Assembly: GCF_037975245.1 (NCBI RefSeq)
Contig: NC_092569.1
Span: forward strand, 25,991,168 to 26,055,167
Source: Apostichopus japonicus
Taxonomy: Eukaryota > Echinodermata > Holothuroidea > Aspidochirotida > Stichopodidae
Length of the DNA stretch: 64,000 nucleotides
Reading direction: 5' to 3'
Made by a program: the position numbers and the translations under genes. The notes beneath the pieces were generated by a model that was not told where the DNA came from, ran no database searches, and worked only from the letters and a program-made list of their open reading frames with translations. This document shows positions 1 through 13,000 of this stretch, piece after piece (within the stretch, counting starts at the first letter, position 1; each line of letters begins with the position of its first letter).

Positions 1-148
1 TGGCAATACCCGCATACAAATAGCCAGAGTGATTTTAACAATGTCTACTCCATGTCCCTGCAACAAACTTCACTTTCTTTAATACATATACTATAAATTC
101 GGGTTTCCATCAAGCTTCATTATGTAGAGAGCCTAAATCCATTTTTGG

Positions 149-545
149 TTGTTCCAGTTGCCTTACGGTACGAGAAATGAATTTATCAGACTAAGTAGGA
201 ATATTGAAAGAGAAGAAAATCACCTGCTTCATGCAGAACTGAAATCACTGTGTCGACACACTAGCTATAATCTCAGGAATCGTGCATTGACACCAAAATA
301 TAGAGTGCAAGTTTTCAGAAACTTGTTTGTATACAGAGCATCTATTTTTATTCAACATGACACTTTAAATGACTTGATTTGATGTAATTTGTATAGTTTC
401 CACAAATTTTATTCCCTAATTGGGTTACTGATTCCTAACTTTTATACATTTTATTTAACATTTTATTTATTATACTCACCATTTTCCTATTTATGAACTG
501 TATTTTATGCAATTTATACTGGAATAAACGAAACGAAACGAAATG
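149..545 (+). mobile_element. probable non-LTR retrotransposon 3' remnant
   Basis: An open stretch at 149-382 ends in a peptide with HTSYNLRNRAL, the kind of YNLRN motif common near the C-terminus of CR1/Jockey-type reverse transcriptases. About 140 bp of AT-rich sequence follows, then a short AAACG-type tail (three units, about 526-541) as found at LINE 3' ends. No upstream RT domain is present, so this would be a 5'-truncated copy lying in the RB1CC1 intron that precedes exon 945-1085. The assignment rests on a short motif and the tail. Confidence 0.4.
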
Positions 546-804
546 GCGTGAGTTTCATATGAGCCTTTGTGAGACATCTTAGATAGATTGGTTTAAGTAA
601 TGGATTGGTTTTGCGGGTTTTACCAGATTGTTTGATGCAGGTGCTATTACATACTATATCGTTTCAATGTGTCATGTATGTTTAGAATCAACCAATGTTT
701 CAGTTTTACATACCCATCTATCCTTTTCTTCTGGGCTAGTGGTTATGGATGGTTTTAGGTTTAACTGAGTGGTTCGATACTGTTCGTAGTGTCATGCTGT
801 TAAA

Positions 805-976
805 TCAACTGGTCTCATCAGCAGAGAGAGCAAAATCAACTAATCTCTCTGTTTTATAATCTCTTTCCTATCAGTGGGCTGGTCTCATCAGCAGAGAGAG
901 CAAAACCAACTAATCTCTCTGTTTTATAATCTCTTTCTTTTCAGTGGGCTGGTCTCATCAGCAGAGAGAGCAAAAC
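805..976 (+). repeat. 70-bp direct repeat spanning a splice acceptor
   Basis: The sequence ggtctcatcagcagagagag occurs at 811, 881 and 951, an exact spacing of 70 bp. Each unit carries the first bases of the following RB1CC1 exon plus its intronic pyrimidine tract. TCAG-TGGGCTGG acceptors therefore occur at 874/875 and again at 944/945. Only the last copy leads into open coding sequence. Reading from the upstream acceptor reaches a TAA at 911-913. Confidence 0.85.
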
Positions 977-1085
977 AGTACATTCAGCAGAAATTCATCG
1001 TAGGACAGAAATCGCCAAGCAGCTTCAACATCATTTCCTGAGCTCCCTCTTCCCAGGAATGGAATCGCTACCTCCTGTCTTTATG
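945..1085 (+). CDS. RB1CC1: RB1CC1 exon (first in window)
   Basis: 47 codons, phase 0 at both ends. The peptide contains FLSSLFPGMESLPPVF, which matches the segment of vertebrate FIP200 with a LF-G-DS-PPSF pattern just before the disordered linker. The acceptor TTTTCAG is the third copy of the 70-bp repeat. The donor is at 1086 (GTTGGT), and its non-consensus form is weak; an alternative GT at 1090 would put the next exon out of frame. Confidence 0.85.
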
Positions 1086-4000
1086 GTTGGTATCCATCTA
1101 GCTACATTCTAACTACTCCTCCCCATCCCCATCCCCCACCCCCCACTCTCCTGCTCCCACTCCCCGCTGCCATTCCTCACCCTCTCGATACCCAAAGTAA
1201 AATATGTACAAACACACCTGACCCTCTAGATAGCCCAAATATCAGCTATCCATCCTTGAGCTTGGAGAAAAAAGGTTGACGTTATTTTATACGAGCAATA
1301 AATCAAAGTTTACAAAGAAAATTATGAGAGAGTGTCAAAAAAGGCATAGAAGCTTTTAGAAAGTAGAGGATTGTATCCTGTGAAATACAGAGTACAACAG
1401 CAAAAATAGAGTACAATAGAGTAGAATTCTCCTTGGTATGAGTACAACAGCATGGGTATGAGTACAAGTAGAATTCCCCTTGGTGTGAGTACAAGTACAA
1501 CAGCATGGGTATGAGTACAAGTAGAATTCTCCTTGGTGTGAGTACAAGTACAACAGCATGGGTATGAGTACAAGTAGAATTCTCCTTGGTATGAGTACCA
1601 ATACAACAGCATGGGTATGAGTACAAGTAGAATTCTCCTTGGTATGAGTACCAATACAACAGCATGGGTATGAGTACAAGTAGAATTCTCCTTGGTATTC
1701 AAGTAGAACAGCATGGGTATGAGTACAAGTAGAATTCTCCTTGGTATGAGTACCAGTACAACAGCATGGGTATGAGTACAAGTAGAATTCTCCTTGGTAT
1801 GAGTACCAATACAACAGCATGGGTATGAGTACAAGTAGAATTCTCCTTGGTATGAGTACCAATACAACAGCATGGGTATGAGTACAAGTAGAATTCTCCT
1901 TGGTATGAGTACCAATACAACAGCATGGGTATGAGTACAAGTAGAATTCTCCTTGGTATGAGTACCAATACAACAGCATGGGTATGAGTACAAGTAGAAT
2001 TCTCCTTGGTATGAGTACCAATACAACAGCATGGGTATGAGTACAAGTAGAATTCTCCTTGGTGTGAGTACAACTACAACAGCATGGGTATGAGTACAAG
2101 TAGAATTCTCCTTGGTATGAGTACAAGTACAACAGCATGGGTATGAGTACAGGTAGAATTCTCCTTGGTATGAGTACAAGTACAACAGCATGGGTATGAG
2201 TACAGGTAGAATTCTCCTTGGTATGAGTACAAGTACAACAGCATGGGTATGAGTACAAGTAGAATTCTCCTTGGTATGAGTACAAGTACAACAGCATGGG
2301 TATGAGTACAGGTAGAATTTACATTGTATGAGTAGAAGTAAAATTTACCTTGACACGACTATGAGTACAAGTAGAATTTTGATTGGTATGAGTATGAGTA
2401 CAAGTAGAATTTACCTTTGTACGTGCATTAGTACAAGTAGAACTCCCTTGGTACAAGCATGAGTACAATGCTCTAAGTCTGAGTACATATATTTTGCATT
2501 ATTTCTAAATACTACTATAACAGAGACTATTTTACTGACATCTTCTCCTTCCCTTTATCTCCAAGTTCACCTTTACAATCACTTAGCTGATATTTTTAAC
2601 CATTGTCAAAGAGTGTATAATAAGTTGTAAAGTTTCATCAGTTGTATTCAGTAGATATCCTCCCAGACGAAGCACCGATAACGCCCTGATTAAATCGACG
2701 TTCTGTTTGTGTCCTTATTGCTTGTTCACATACCGTCGTGATGCTACCATTGAACCCCGAGTATAAGTATAACTTTATAGGGGCGGGATAGAATGAGTAT
2801 GCCACCTGGCTATGCTAGAATACTGACTCACAGTGTAGTCTGCTGCTTTGCCTTCAATATTGTACAATGTTTGTCTCCTGTCTAACTCTGATTTGCTACT
2901 AACTCCATCGATCCAGCTCTGTCCTTGCAAAGAACCTGAGCTGCTTTCAATCAATTGAGAGGATGCTTTTTTGGTGACATATTGCCGGAAATGAACAGAT
3001 AAAGCGAGATGTGTGATTGATTTATCAAATCTACCTTTTCCATTTCTCTCTTCTTCTCTTTTTTTTTTTTAATTATTTTTTTAATTTGTCTTAGATTAAT
3101 GAAGTTAATCCTTACAACCACCCTCTGCCACCAGTGTGTAGTGAAGATATTATAAGCCTTGCCGAACGGGTCCCGGAACTTACCGGCTTACTAAGGTATG
3201 AATCAGTCCGTATTCCTGAGTCCCAATTTTAACAAATAGATTGAGGATGTAACGATTCTCACCAGTCTAGTGGTTCTAATTTATTTTTGAGTGAAGGTCG
3301 GTAGGAGAGAGAATCGATGGATAGGGGGAGTGGGAGCATTTTACATAGAACCAAAGGGTACCCTATCAGCCTCAAAAGGAGGTGAATGGCCAAGTGTGCC
3401 ACCATAGGTGGTTGTCATCAATGAAGTTTACGTAATATTATCTTTGCAGTTGCCAACTGGTATGATTGCCCTTTATAGATTACCATTTTTATTGTTTTTT
3501 TCTTCAACCAAGAAAACTGGTATTTGTGCAAAATTACATGAATATGCATAGAATTATTATGATTATGCATACCCGAAGAATCCATTATGCATAAACACCC
3601 ATTTCCTCTTGATGGGAATGTCAGTGCTTTGTACAGTTAAGCTTTTGAAACATTTCTTATCCTTCTGTAAAATATGATTTCCCTTGACACACTCGCAGGG
3701 TGCAACACAGTATATACTACACCTCAGGCATCGGAAAGCAGGCTGCCTCCTTGTCATCGCAGGAGAGTGAAACGCAAACCACACTACCTCACCAAGATAT
3801 AAGCAATCTTCCCATTTCTCAGGAGGATGCGGTCGCCAAGATAGAGGAGGAGGAGGATGACAAAAACGTTGGAGGTGACTATGACGACGATGATGAATTG
3901 GATATTTACACTGCCGGTGATAACCAAGAGGATGATCATGGGAAGGAAACTTCTCATCTCAAAGAAGCTCAGGATGATGATGTGAGATGCGTATTTATCT

Positions 4001-7000
4001 TTCCGTTCTTTCTAGTATTTGGATAAAAGAAATGGCTGCAAGCTCCTTTTCATTTTTTATCTGAAAGTAAAATATTTTGAAGCTTTGTTTTGTTTGATAT
4101 TCCAATAAATATCAAGAAAACCCGGGTGTGTAGGAATTCCTCCAAGGGTTATTACAAGAGAGCAAGTAATATTTCAGTAGAAATGTCACAATTGTTAGTT
4201 TAATTGACACGAATGCAATAATTTATGTGCAAGTAAATTATGGTAAACAGTGTCCAAGGTCATATCATAGTTTTCATTTTTGGGGGGAAGGGGGAGTGGG
4301 TGGGGCCTGTGTGGAGGGGGAGTGCAAGGAGTAGGATCATTTCACGATAATGGTTGGTAATATTCTTTAAGGTTACAAAAAACATCACCAATATCCTGTT
4401 ATAGACCTAAATCTGAGGAGAGTATTTTGATAATCAGAAACTTACCTTAATATACTAAATGAACTTACAGTTTCACGCTGACTTATTCATTGGGTGCCTA
4501 AAACATTGTAATTTTAAGAGAACGCATTCTTGAAACACAGAAACATTTTTGAAAGACAGTAAGAAATTTCTATCCTTTGTCTTCGGTACAGACGGTGATG
4601 AAACAATTAAAAAAAAAGAAAAAACTTGTTAATTGTGAGCCTTGGGCCTAGAAGGTGATTTTGTTTTATTTACCATTTCTTAGCAGGAACCTAAAGAGAA
4701 CGAATTGGAAGAAGGGGATACATTAACAGAACCCGGTAGGCTGCTCAGCGATGAGAGCGACTTGTCAGAAGTAGGTAGCGGACCGGGGCAGTTAAGAGGA
4801 ATGGAGTTTCTCAGTCTTAAGCCCAGTATCGAGGACCTTTGTTTGACCTCTATGAATGCCAACGAGCCCTTCTATTCGGCCATCAGCACCCCCATGGACG
4901 GGAACGTACCCTTCCTGTCCACCCGGGAGGAAGACCTGACCGAAAACTATGGAGAGTTGGAAAATAAGATCGATTCTCTGAGAAAGAAATTGGACGACAT
5001 GGAACTGACCAAGTCGGTCCTAGAAACCGAGAAGACCGAGTTGGAGATGAAATCCCAGCAGAGTTCGGCCCACGTCGACAAATTGCAGAGGGATTACGAG
5101 ACGCAAGTTCACAGAGGCCACAAGCTGAGGAACTGTCTGATAAAGTATAGAGCGGATACGACGACAGAATTAAAAGCCATCAGATCAAACTTGACAGAGG
5201 TGAAAACAGATTTTGAAAATGTGCGAGCGGAATCGTTGAGACTAATGGGAAGTCATTATGAGAGATTGATCGTCTCGTTTTCAGATGTCATAGCTAGGGA
5301 GAGTCAACGATGGGAGAAAGATTCAGAGATCCGATTAGACAAAGAGAGGCAGGAATTAGCAACACGACTTGAAGAATCTCAGGGAAGAGTTAACACATTA
5401 TCAGTCCAATTAGAAACTTTGAAATCGACCGTGACTGAAGAAAATGGGCAAATTGCAAGAATTGAACAAGAACTGGTCACTACTCAACAAGAAAGAGACA
5501 AGTTGAATGATAGAATAGTTTTAGCGGAAGATGAGAGTCATAAACATTTAGCAGAAGTGAGAATTTTAAAAGAGAATATATCTAGGTTGGAAAATGCGCT
5601 CTCTCAAAAGGAGAAAGAGACCGAGACTTTGAAAGAGGATTTTGAAGCGAGGCTCAGAGACTCCGAGACGGAAGGTGAAGAGAAGTTAAATCGGACCACG
5701 TCGGCTCTGAAGATGGAGAGCGCGATGGAGATTCAGGATATGGAGGAGAAACTGAGAGGAAAAGACGAAGAGATTGCGGAGATGCAACGTCAGTTGGAAA
5801 AGAAGTTGGCAGAAGGGTTGCAAAGGATCGAGAACGAGAAGATTGAGGCGTTAGCATCGCTGAAGAGAGAAATCGAACGAGACGAGTTGGAGAAGAGAGA
5901 AGCAGAGAGGAAACAGCTGCAGGCCGAGCACGTGAGAGACTTCGAGGAGTTGGAGAAATGCCGACAACTACAACTGGAAGATGCTTCAGCCAAACTCAGA
6001 GCCGAGTTGGAAACAGAGAAAGGAAGTGCTTTGGAAGAACTAAGAGAAGCTCTAGTCAAGGAGTGGAGTGAGAAGATGGTCACACTGCAATCTGAGGGAG
6101 AATCAGAGGCGGAGAGAATCCGGAAGGAATACCAAGGAAGGATAGACGGCCTGCAGACCGACTTAGCAGAGAGCAAGCGTTACGAAGCCACTCCCACCGA
6201 CCTGAGCAATGAGGTCATGGAAGAGTCGATAGAGACCAAAGGTCGGTTTACGGACCTGGAGACCATCGAGAAGCTGCGATTGCAACACGCCGTCGAGATG
6301 ACCGAGTTGAGGGAGATGTTAGAGCAACAGGCCAGACACCAGGTGGAGACCACCCGGAGAGAATACGAACTGAAGATGGAGAGAATCAGACAGAGTATGA
6401 AACCGACCGACATGAGCAAACTGAGCAGCGCAGAGAAACAGGTAGCATTCAACGAAGCAATATCAAGGATAACAGCGGAGAAGGACTCGGAGATAGACAG
6501 GCTGAAAGAGAGAGAGGCTGCCCTGCTGGAGGAACAGAGCAGTTTAAGTGGTAAGCATAGTAAAACCAGACAGTCTTGACTTCTTTGATCCAAATACTGG
6601 ATAATCTCCATCCAAAATCCAACTAGTCCACTCGTTTATAATTGCAAAGTCCTGGGCATATTCGTACCTACCATCCAGTACTCTTAAATTTTATTAACAT
6701 ATACACAGTGTTTTATTATAACACTACTTCAAAGTGCCTTTGAGATGGAGTTTTTTTTTGGGGGGGTCACATTTTCTTATTTTCATTATTAGTGTTAAAC
6801 AAATGCACAGTGCACGGACAGTTACTATGGCAAATGCCATTTAAACACTGGAAGCTTCTTTTCTTCTCTGGATATTTTTCTTACCAGAGAACCTTTAGTA
6901 ATTTAAATGTGTCCATATCACACTGGTTCTTTGGTACAATCAAACTGTCACAATCAGTGATGTGCCTGTCTGGTGAGGTGGAGAGGAGGTGGCATACATC

Positions 7001-10000
7001 CCTAGGTGTGCTTGAAATGATAGCTACTCTCGCACACAAGAAAAATTCTTCATTATGATCATGTATGATTAATTTAGTAAGACTTCAGAAATGCAAGCCT
7101 AGTGAAATAATTGTCCCAGGGGCCTTGACGCCCTGTTTGTGAGGATAAAGTTCTATTCTTTGTGGCATAATTGTCTCACCCATTTATCAAAAAAAGAATA
7201 AAGAAATAAAGAAAAATCATTTAATATAATTATTCTTCATCAGTTTTTACAACCTTCTGACTCCTCATCCATGAGCTGTTGATTATAAAGCACCTAAAAT
7301 GTTAACATTCATTTGCTCATTTTTCGTTTTTATATTAAAAAAATTTCAGACAAACTCGAGAATTTACTGACAAGCAACGTAGATGTAAGCTCTGAGGCTC
7401 AAGAACTCATTAAAAGGTCTCGTGAGGTAGAGAGGGCTTCCAAGTATGAACTCAAGGAGATGGCAGAAACGGTGAAAGTCTTGAAACAATCTCTGGATGA
7501 GATCCGATCTGGGAGCCCAGCAGAGCTCATGGTCTCCAGGTAGGTCTTATGTGGGTTTATATAGAATGTAAGTTGGAATTTAAGGAGTCGCAGAGCATTG
7601 GAAGCATTGTTGTAATTGCAAATGATCTGTATCATGAACTACTTCAATACGACGACACAATGTCTGTCGAGGTCATCTTTGGATGAACGATTCACATGAA
7701 CGCCTTCAATCCGATGACACAATGTCTGTAGAGGTCATCTTAGGTTGAATGATTCACATGAACTCCCGATGACAAGATGTTTGTGGATGTCATCTTTGGA
7801 TGAACGATTCACATGAACGCCTTCAATCCGATGACACAATGTCTGTAGAGGTCATCTTAGATTGAATGATTCACATGAACTCCCGATGACAAGATGTCTG
7901 TAGAGGTCATCTAAGGTTGAATGATTCACATGAACGCCTTCAATCCGATGACACAATGTCTGTAGAGGTCATCTTAGATTGAATGATTCACATGAACTCC
8001 CGATGACAAGATGTCTGTAGAGGTCATCTTAGGTTGAATGATTCACATGAACTCCCGATGACAAGATGTTTGTGGATGTCATCTTTGGATGAACGATTCA
8101 CATGAACGCCTTCAATCTGAGGACTCAGTGTCTGTAGAGGTCATCTTAGGTTGAATGATTCACATGAACTCCCGATGACAAGATGTCTGTCGAGGTCATC
8201 TTAGGTTGAACTATTTCACATGAACTTTTTCAATCAGATGACAAGATGTCTGTCGAGGTCATATGAGGATGAACAATTCACACAGCAAACTGCACTGATA
8301 CTTTAACAGGACTAATATCCTTCCTCACACCTGGGATTAAGCAGTTTGTTGGAATGTTTAGAGGGGTTTACAGTGAAGCATCTGTAGTTAACATTCAGAG
8401 TTTCATGTAAGAGAGATAGAGACATAGTTCACCTCTTAAAGCTTACACTAGTTTAGTCTAAGCGTTTAATGTGTTGTTTACCTCAGAGTACAAACTATAC
8501 TCACTGCTGTAAGGTTATCTGATATGACAGATAGCCACTCAACTTTTAAATGTCATTTGATCTATTCCTGTGAAAACGGGATTAATGTTAAGCTGAAGAG
8601 ATTAAATTTTGATGTGGAAGACCACGCAAATAGAATTTACAGCCGTAAATTTGAAAGGCAAAAACAAGGAAACAAAAACCATTTCAGCCTACGTTTCGTA
8701 TAACATGGTATCATTCACACATAGACCTATCGTATTCCCCCCCATTCCAATTCGTAATCTCTCTGCAATTTGTCAACGTATGCCGAGCTCCGCCCTGACT
8801 TCAGTTCTAACTCTCTTGTCTTTCCCGGTTTCAAAGACTGACTTGGTGTAAAGTTCCATATCATACAACTTTTTCCTCAGGATACGATTACAGGTGCCCC
8901 ATACTAAGACGTCCAGGTTCCGTAATTCTTTCTTACCTGAGGGAATACACTTGTTCAATTCGCGTGCAAAGAGATTTGGCCACAGTGTGTGATCTGTCAC
9001 TTGCAGCTCTCTGTGCTGCTTCTGTTACTGTTCTGGTTCTGCTTATTTAGTTTTATTCTCGTAGTTGTTCACTAATAGCTTGTTATTGTATGGTTTTGTT
9101 TGTATTCACTACTGTCTTATGTTTACTGTCGACGGGAAATCATTTTCCGTTTTTTGTTTTCTGAAATGGACAATAATATTTCTATCTATCTATCTATCTA
9201 TCTCAGAGAATCCAAACATTTGAATAGTTTAAACTGAATACGCTACTACTACTTAATACATAATCTGTTTGTTTCTGATTCCAGCGAGGACGGATCCGTC
9301 CATCCAGCAGACGCCACCAGTAAACTACATGCTCTTCTCCATTCCAAGGAACAAGAGTGCATCAGTCTTAAGAAGCAATTGGTGAGTATATTTCTTCAAC
9401 TTCAGGTTCCAATGTCATGTAAAAGGTCTTTCGGTGACCGTAGCTTTCCGAATGCTGCACCACGTTTATGGAACTTCCTTCCGATTGGAATTAGGTCTTT
9501 GGATTCTATTATTCAATTCAGGCGCTGTCTTAAAACTTTTCTTTTCTCTCAACTCTATGAGGTTTTGCTCATTCAGCACCTGTAAAGGGCATTGAACAAC
9601 CATTTTCGGAGTCTGTGCTATATAAGACAAGTTATTATTATTATTATCATCATTAATATTATTATCATTAAGTTCATTATTGTTGTTGTTTTTGTTTTTA
9701 TAGATAGAATAGAGATTGTGGTCCCAGACTCTATTTTTCAGTTACTGTCTATTTATTTTTTGTAAAAAACCAAATAATATTTTGGTTTGTAATACCATAA
9801 CCTGCACAGAATTTCCATTAAATGCTGATTTAACTTCAGTTTGAAGTATCTTTTGGTTATGATAGAGATGGCGATGCCATGCTAGTTGATAAAAGGATGA
9901 AAAGGTAGTACCGCTGAAAACCAACGGTTTGCATATTAAAACCTGATACTACAGAGCCAATGCTGTTAATATAAATTGAACAAAATTAAACAAGGACATG

Positions 10001-13000
10001 TAAACCCACACATATAGTCTTGCATTTAAAGCAGTGGTTCCCAAACTTTTGCAAGTTACTGCCCCCTTGACTCCCAGAGCCACATCCTTAGCGCACCCCA
10101 GACACATACGAACACACACCGTGTGGCGTGTGTCCTGTCCAGACCACATCACCAATATTCAAACAAACCTTCCAGTGTTTAACTCAGACTTTGTACCACA
10201 AAATAAAGTAAAGCCATGCTTTGGTAAATAACTTTGTGAATTTTATTCTTTGTAAAGCGTGCGTGTTACTTAAGTATTTGTGACTTGTTGTATATAGATT
10301 GTAAAAAAAAAATGCCTACTTGGTTCAGATGCCACCCTACCATTCCCTTTATCCTTTGTCCCCACCACCTCTGTTCTGTCACAGCCCCCCTGGATCATTC
10401 CACCACCCGGGTGGTGGTACCGTCCACTTTGGGAACCACTGATTTAAAGTAACGAGACATGCTCTCATTTCCCTTCCGAACAAATTTGGACTTTCTGCCT
10501 TAATCGGTAGATGAAACAACCTATTCTTCCTTTTTTACGGCAATCGTTTTTCATTTTCTTTCTTGTCTTTTTTGGTATGGATTAATTATTTTGTGGTGGT
10601 CCAACCAAAAGTAATAGCATAAACTTCCTGTAATAACTCGGTGGAATTATCATCAATTTGTCCATTGTTGTGATGTCTCATTAATATGATATCTCATTTA
10701 TTAATATGACGTCTCTAATATGATATCTTTTTCTGCTGTAATGCAACATCTCTTTTTTCCTCTCCTGTAGCAAATGCACTTGAGGAATACTCACATGGGA
10801 TCCAAAAGTGAAAAGGTCTCTCTCAGAGAGTGAGTTGTTTTGTCTTTCTTCATAGTTGTGTCCATCAATTGTCCTACTGCTGTCCGTTCGTACAGTACAT
10901 TGTGCTGTTGATTGTCTTAAACATCCTCGTAAGATTTTACAAGATTGCAGCAAAATTTCAACACGAAATGCTAATATAAAAGGATGCCGTCTCGGAACAA
11001 TTCGTCAGTAAAAGTTTGATGGTCCATCCTCAGTGTTCATTTTGTCATATTTTGGCCCTTTTTTTATTTTTTATTTAATTGAACCCTGTCAGAAGCTCTG
11101 TTTACAAAGCATGTGCAACTTCCTTTTTTGAACTTTTCAAAAATACTATTCAACCCCTTTCAAGAACATTTTTAAATCCCAGATGTAAAAAAAAAAAAAA
11201 AAAATGTTCGGTTATCATTTGGGAGTTTCTTCGTTACTCACTGCTTGTACAAGAAACATGTTCCTCAGGCTATTAAAATTCGTAATATTAATTTTAAACT
11301 TTAGATTTTCTTTCTTGCCATTTCTGTACAGCCTGCTGCTTTTTTCAATATTTTCTTTCTTTTTAGTTTTACTTTAGTTTCCTTTTAAGGATTAGTAAAG
11401 TTATTCTTTACTCTTACTCTTATATTTTGGGTGAAACAAAGGAACAACCTAATTTTGGTGATTTGATTGTAATGCAGTGACTGTATTGTTGTCATTCATG
11501 ATAACAGTTGGTCATATGACATGCTGCCATTCTCTGTCAAGTGGTAGAAGACAAATGAGAATCAACTACTCTACAGAATTTTACTTACAAATTTATAGAT
11601 ATTCTTCTTTCGAGACCCTATTCCGAGTATATCATGCATCCTGTCTACACTGAGCCGCAACGAGAAGGTTGCGCTATGTATCGCCACCGATCCTCTGTAA
11701 CTTTTGAATAGTTCCGTGTATAATCATCCTCACATTGATCGGCTTGCCTTCATTGGCCACAACGAGACCACCCGTGCATTGATATCACTCAACTTAAGAC
11801 AAACTCCTTTTTTGTATATGTATGTATATTAGATCCTCCTGCAAGCAGGAACTCGCGAAGAAGCCTCATTGGCTTATCAAAGCCGCCCGCAAGCTGACCG
11901 AAGTCAGTCTCTTACATTCATATTTAACATCCATGATTATGAATTGTTAATTGTCAAGAACTCTGTAACTGGACGACATACATTAATCTGGGAGTGACTC
12001 AAACCGGGGACCTTATGATTGAAAGGCACCGGCGTTAACCACTGAGCTAACACGCCACAAGCTAAAAACTCCTTTTTTCAAACCCCCCAGCATCGGAGTC
12101 GGTGATTTGGTGTGGATCAAGTTTGAAGAGGCCCACCAGAACTATGTAGTATTCACATTGGAAGCCACTCTGTATTTCGTCCATTCAGAGTCCGTGCATG
12201 CTCTCGGCTTAAAGACGGAAGATGCCAAGAAGACGAGGTAAGCGGGATATGGTTTTGTCATCTCTTTGTCGGTCATAGGGTACATAGAAAGGGGGAGGAG
12301 GGGGGGGATCAAAATGTCAAATTTTGAACAAATAAAGATTTTTGCTCAAAAACACCCACCACCTTTATTTTGTAATTTATCTGGCAGCGAATTTCCACCC
12401 ATTCAGCTCTTATGTCTGTCCTAGGTTTTGCAAACAGAAAATGCTGCCACTTTGGGCGTCACGAAGGTGTCAGTAACCCTCTCGCTGTTATTCATAGGGT
12501 TCAGGGTGGGAGAATGGGAGGGTTCAGTTGCCAAATTGGGTATAGCATTTAAAATTCCTTGTTGAAATTAGTGGTTCATCTTGAATCTCAAAAGGTTGAG
12601 GAGTAACATTAAGAAGTGTATCTTCTTAAGCAGTAGCTGTGATGTTACTAGTGTTTAGCACAACTTTTTACGCTCTGGAGTGTGTCCGAAGAATTTTGGG
12701 GGAACTCTTTTCAGCGCGAGGTAGGTTGTGCTTACAATAACAGGGATGTGCCCAGGAGTTCCTGAGTGCCGAGTAAACTGATCGCCCTCCTGGGTGAGGG
12801 GGTGACCCCCTCCCCTTTGAGAAATTTTTTGAAGGTGCTCAGATGCCAAATGCTGTCACTTGTGTAGCTTTTTAAGCACAAACACAAGTACTAGATTTGC
12901 TAACAATTGACATATTTTAATTTTTTTTAGTGCAATATATTACGTACCTGGTAAAAGTTATTAGTTTGTTTCAAAGAGATTTTACAAGGGACCGATTGAG

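Noticed and set aside
811-960. Hammerhead-like CUGAUGA on the minus strand of the 70-bp repeat
   Set aside because: GAAA follows in the second and third copies, but the sequence between cannot form stem II, so the core is fortuitous.
1322-2297. Long minus-strand ORFs (up to 313 codons)
   Set aside because: They are frames through the 53-bp minisatellite. The same peptides recur in all frames and no start or splice context exists.
11960-12060. Functional tRNA gene on the minus strand
   Set aside because: A and B boxes are present, but the acceptor stem does not pair, the body continues as a SINE, and 13-bp target duplications flank it.
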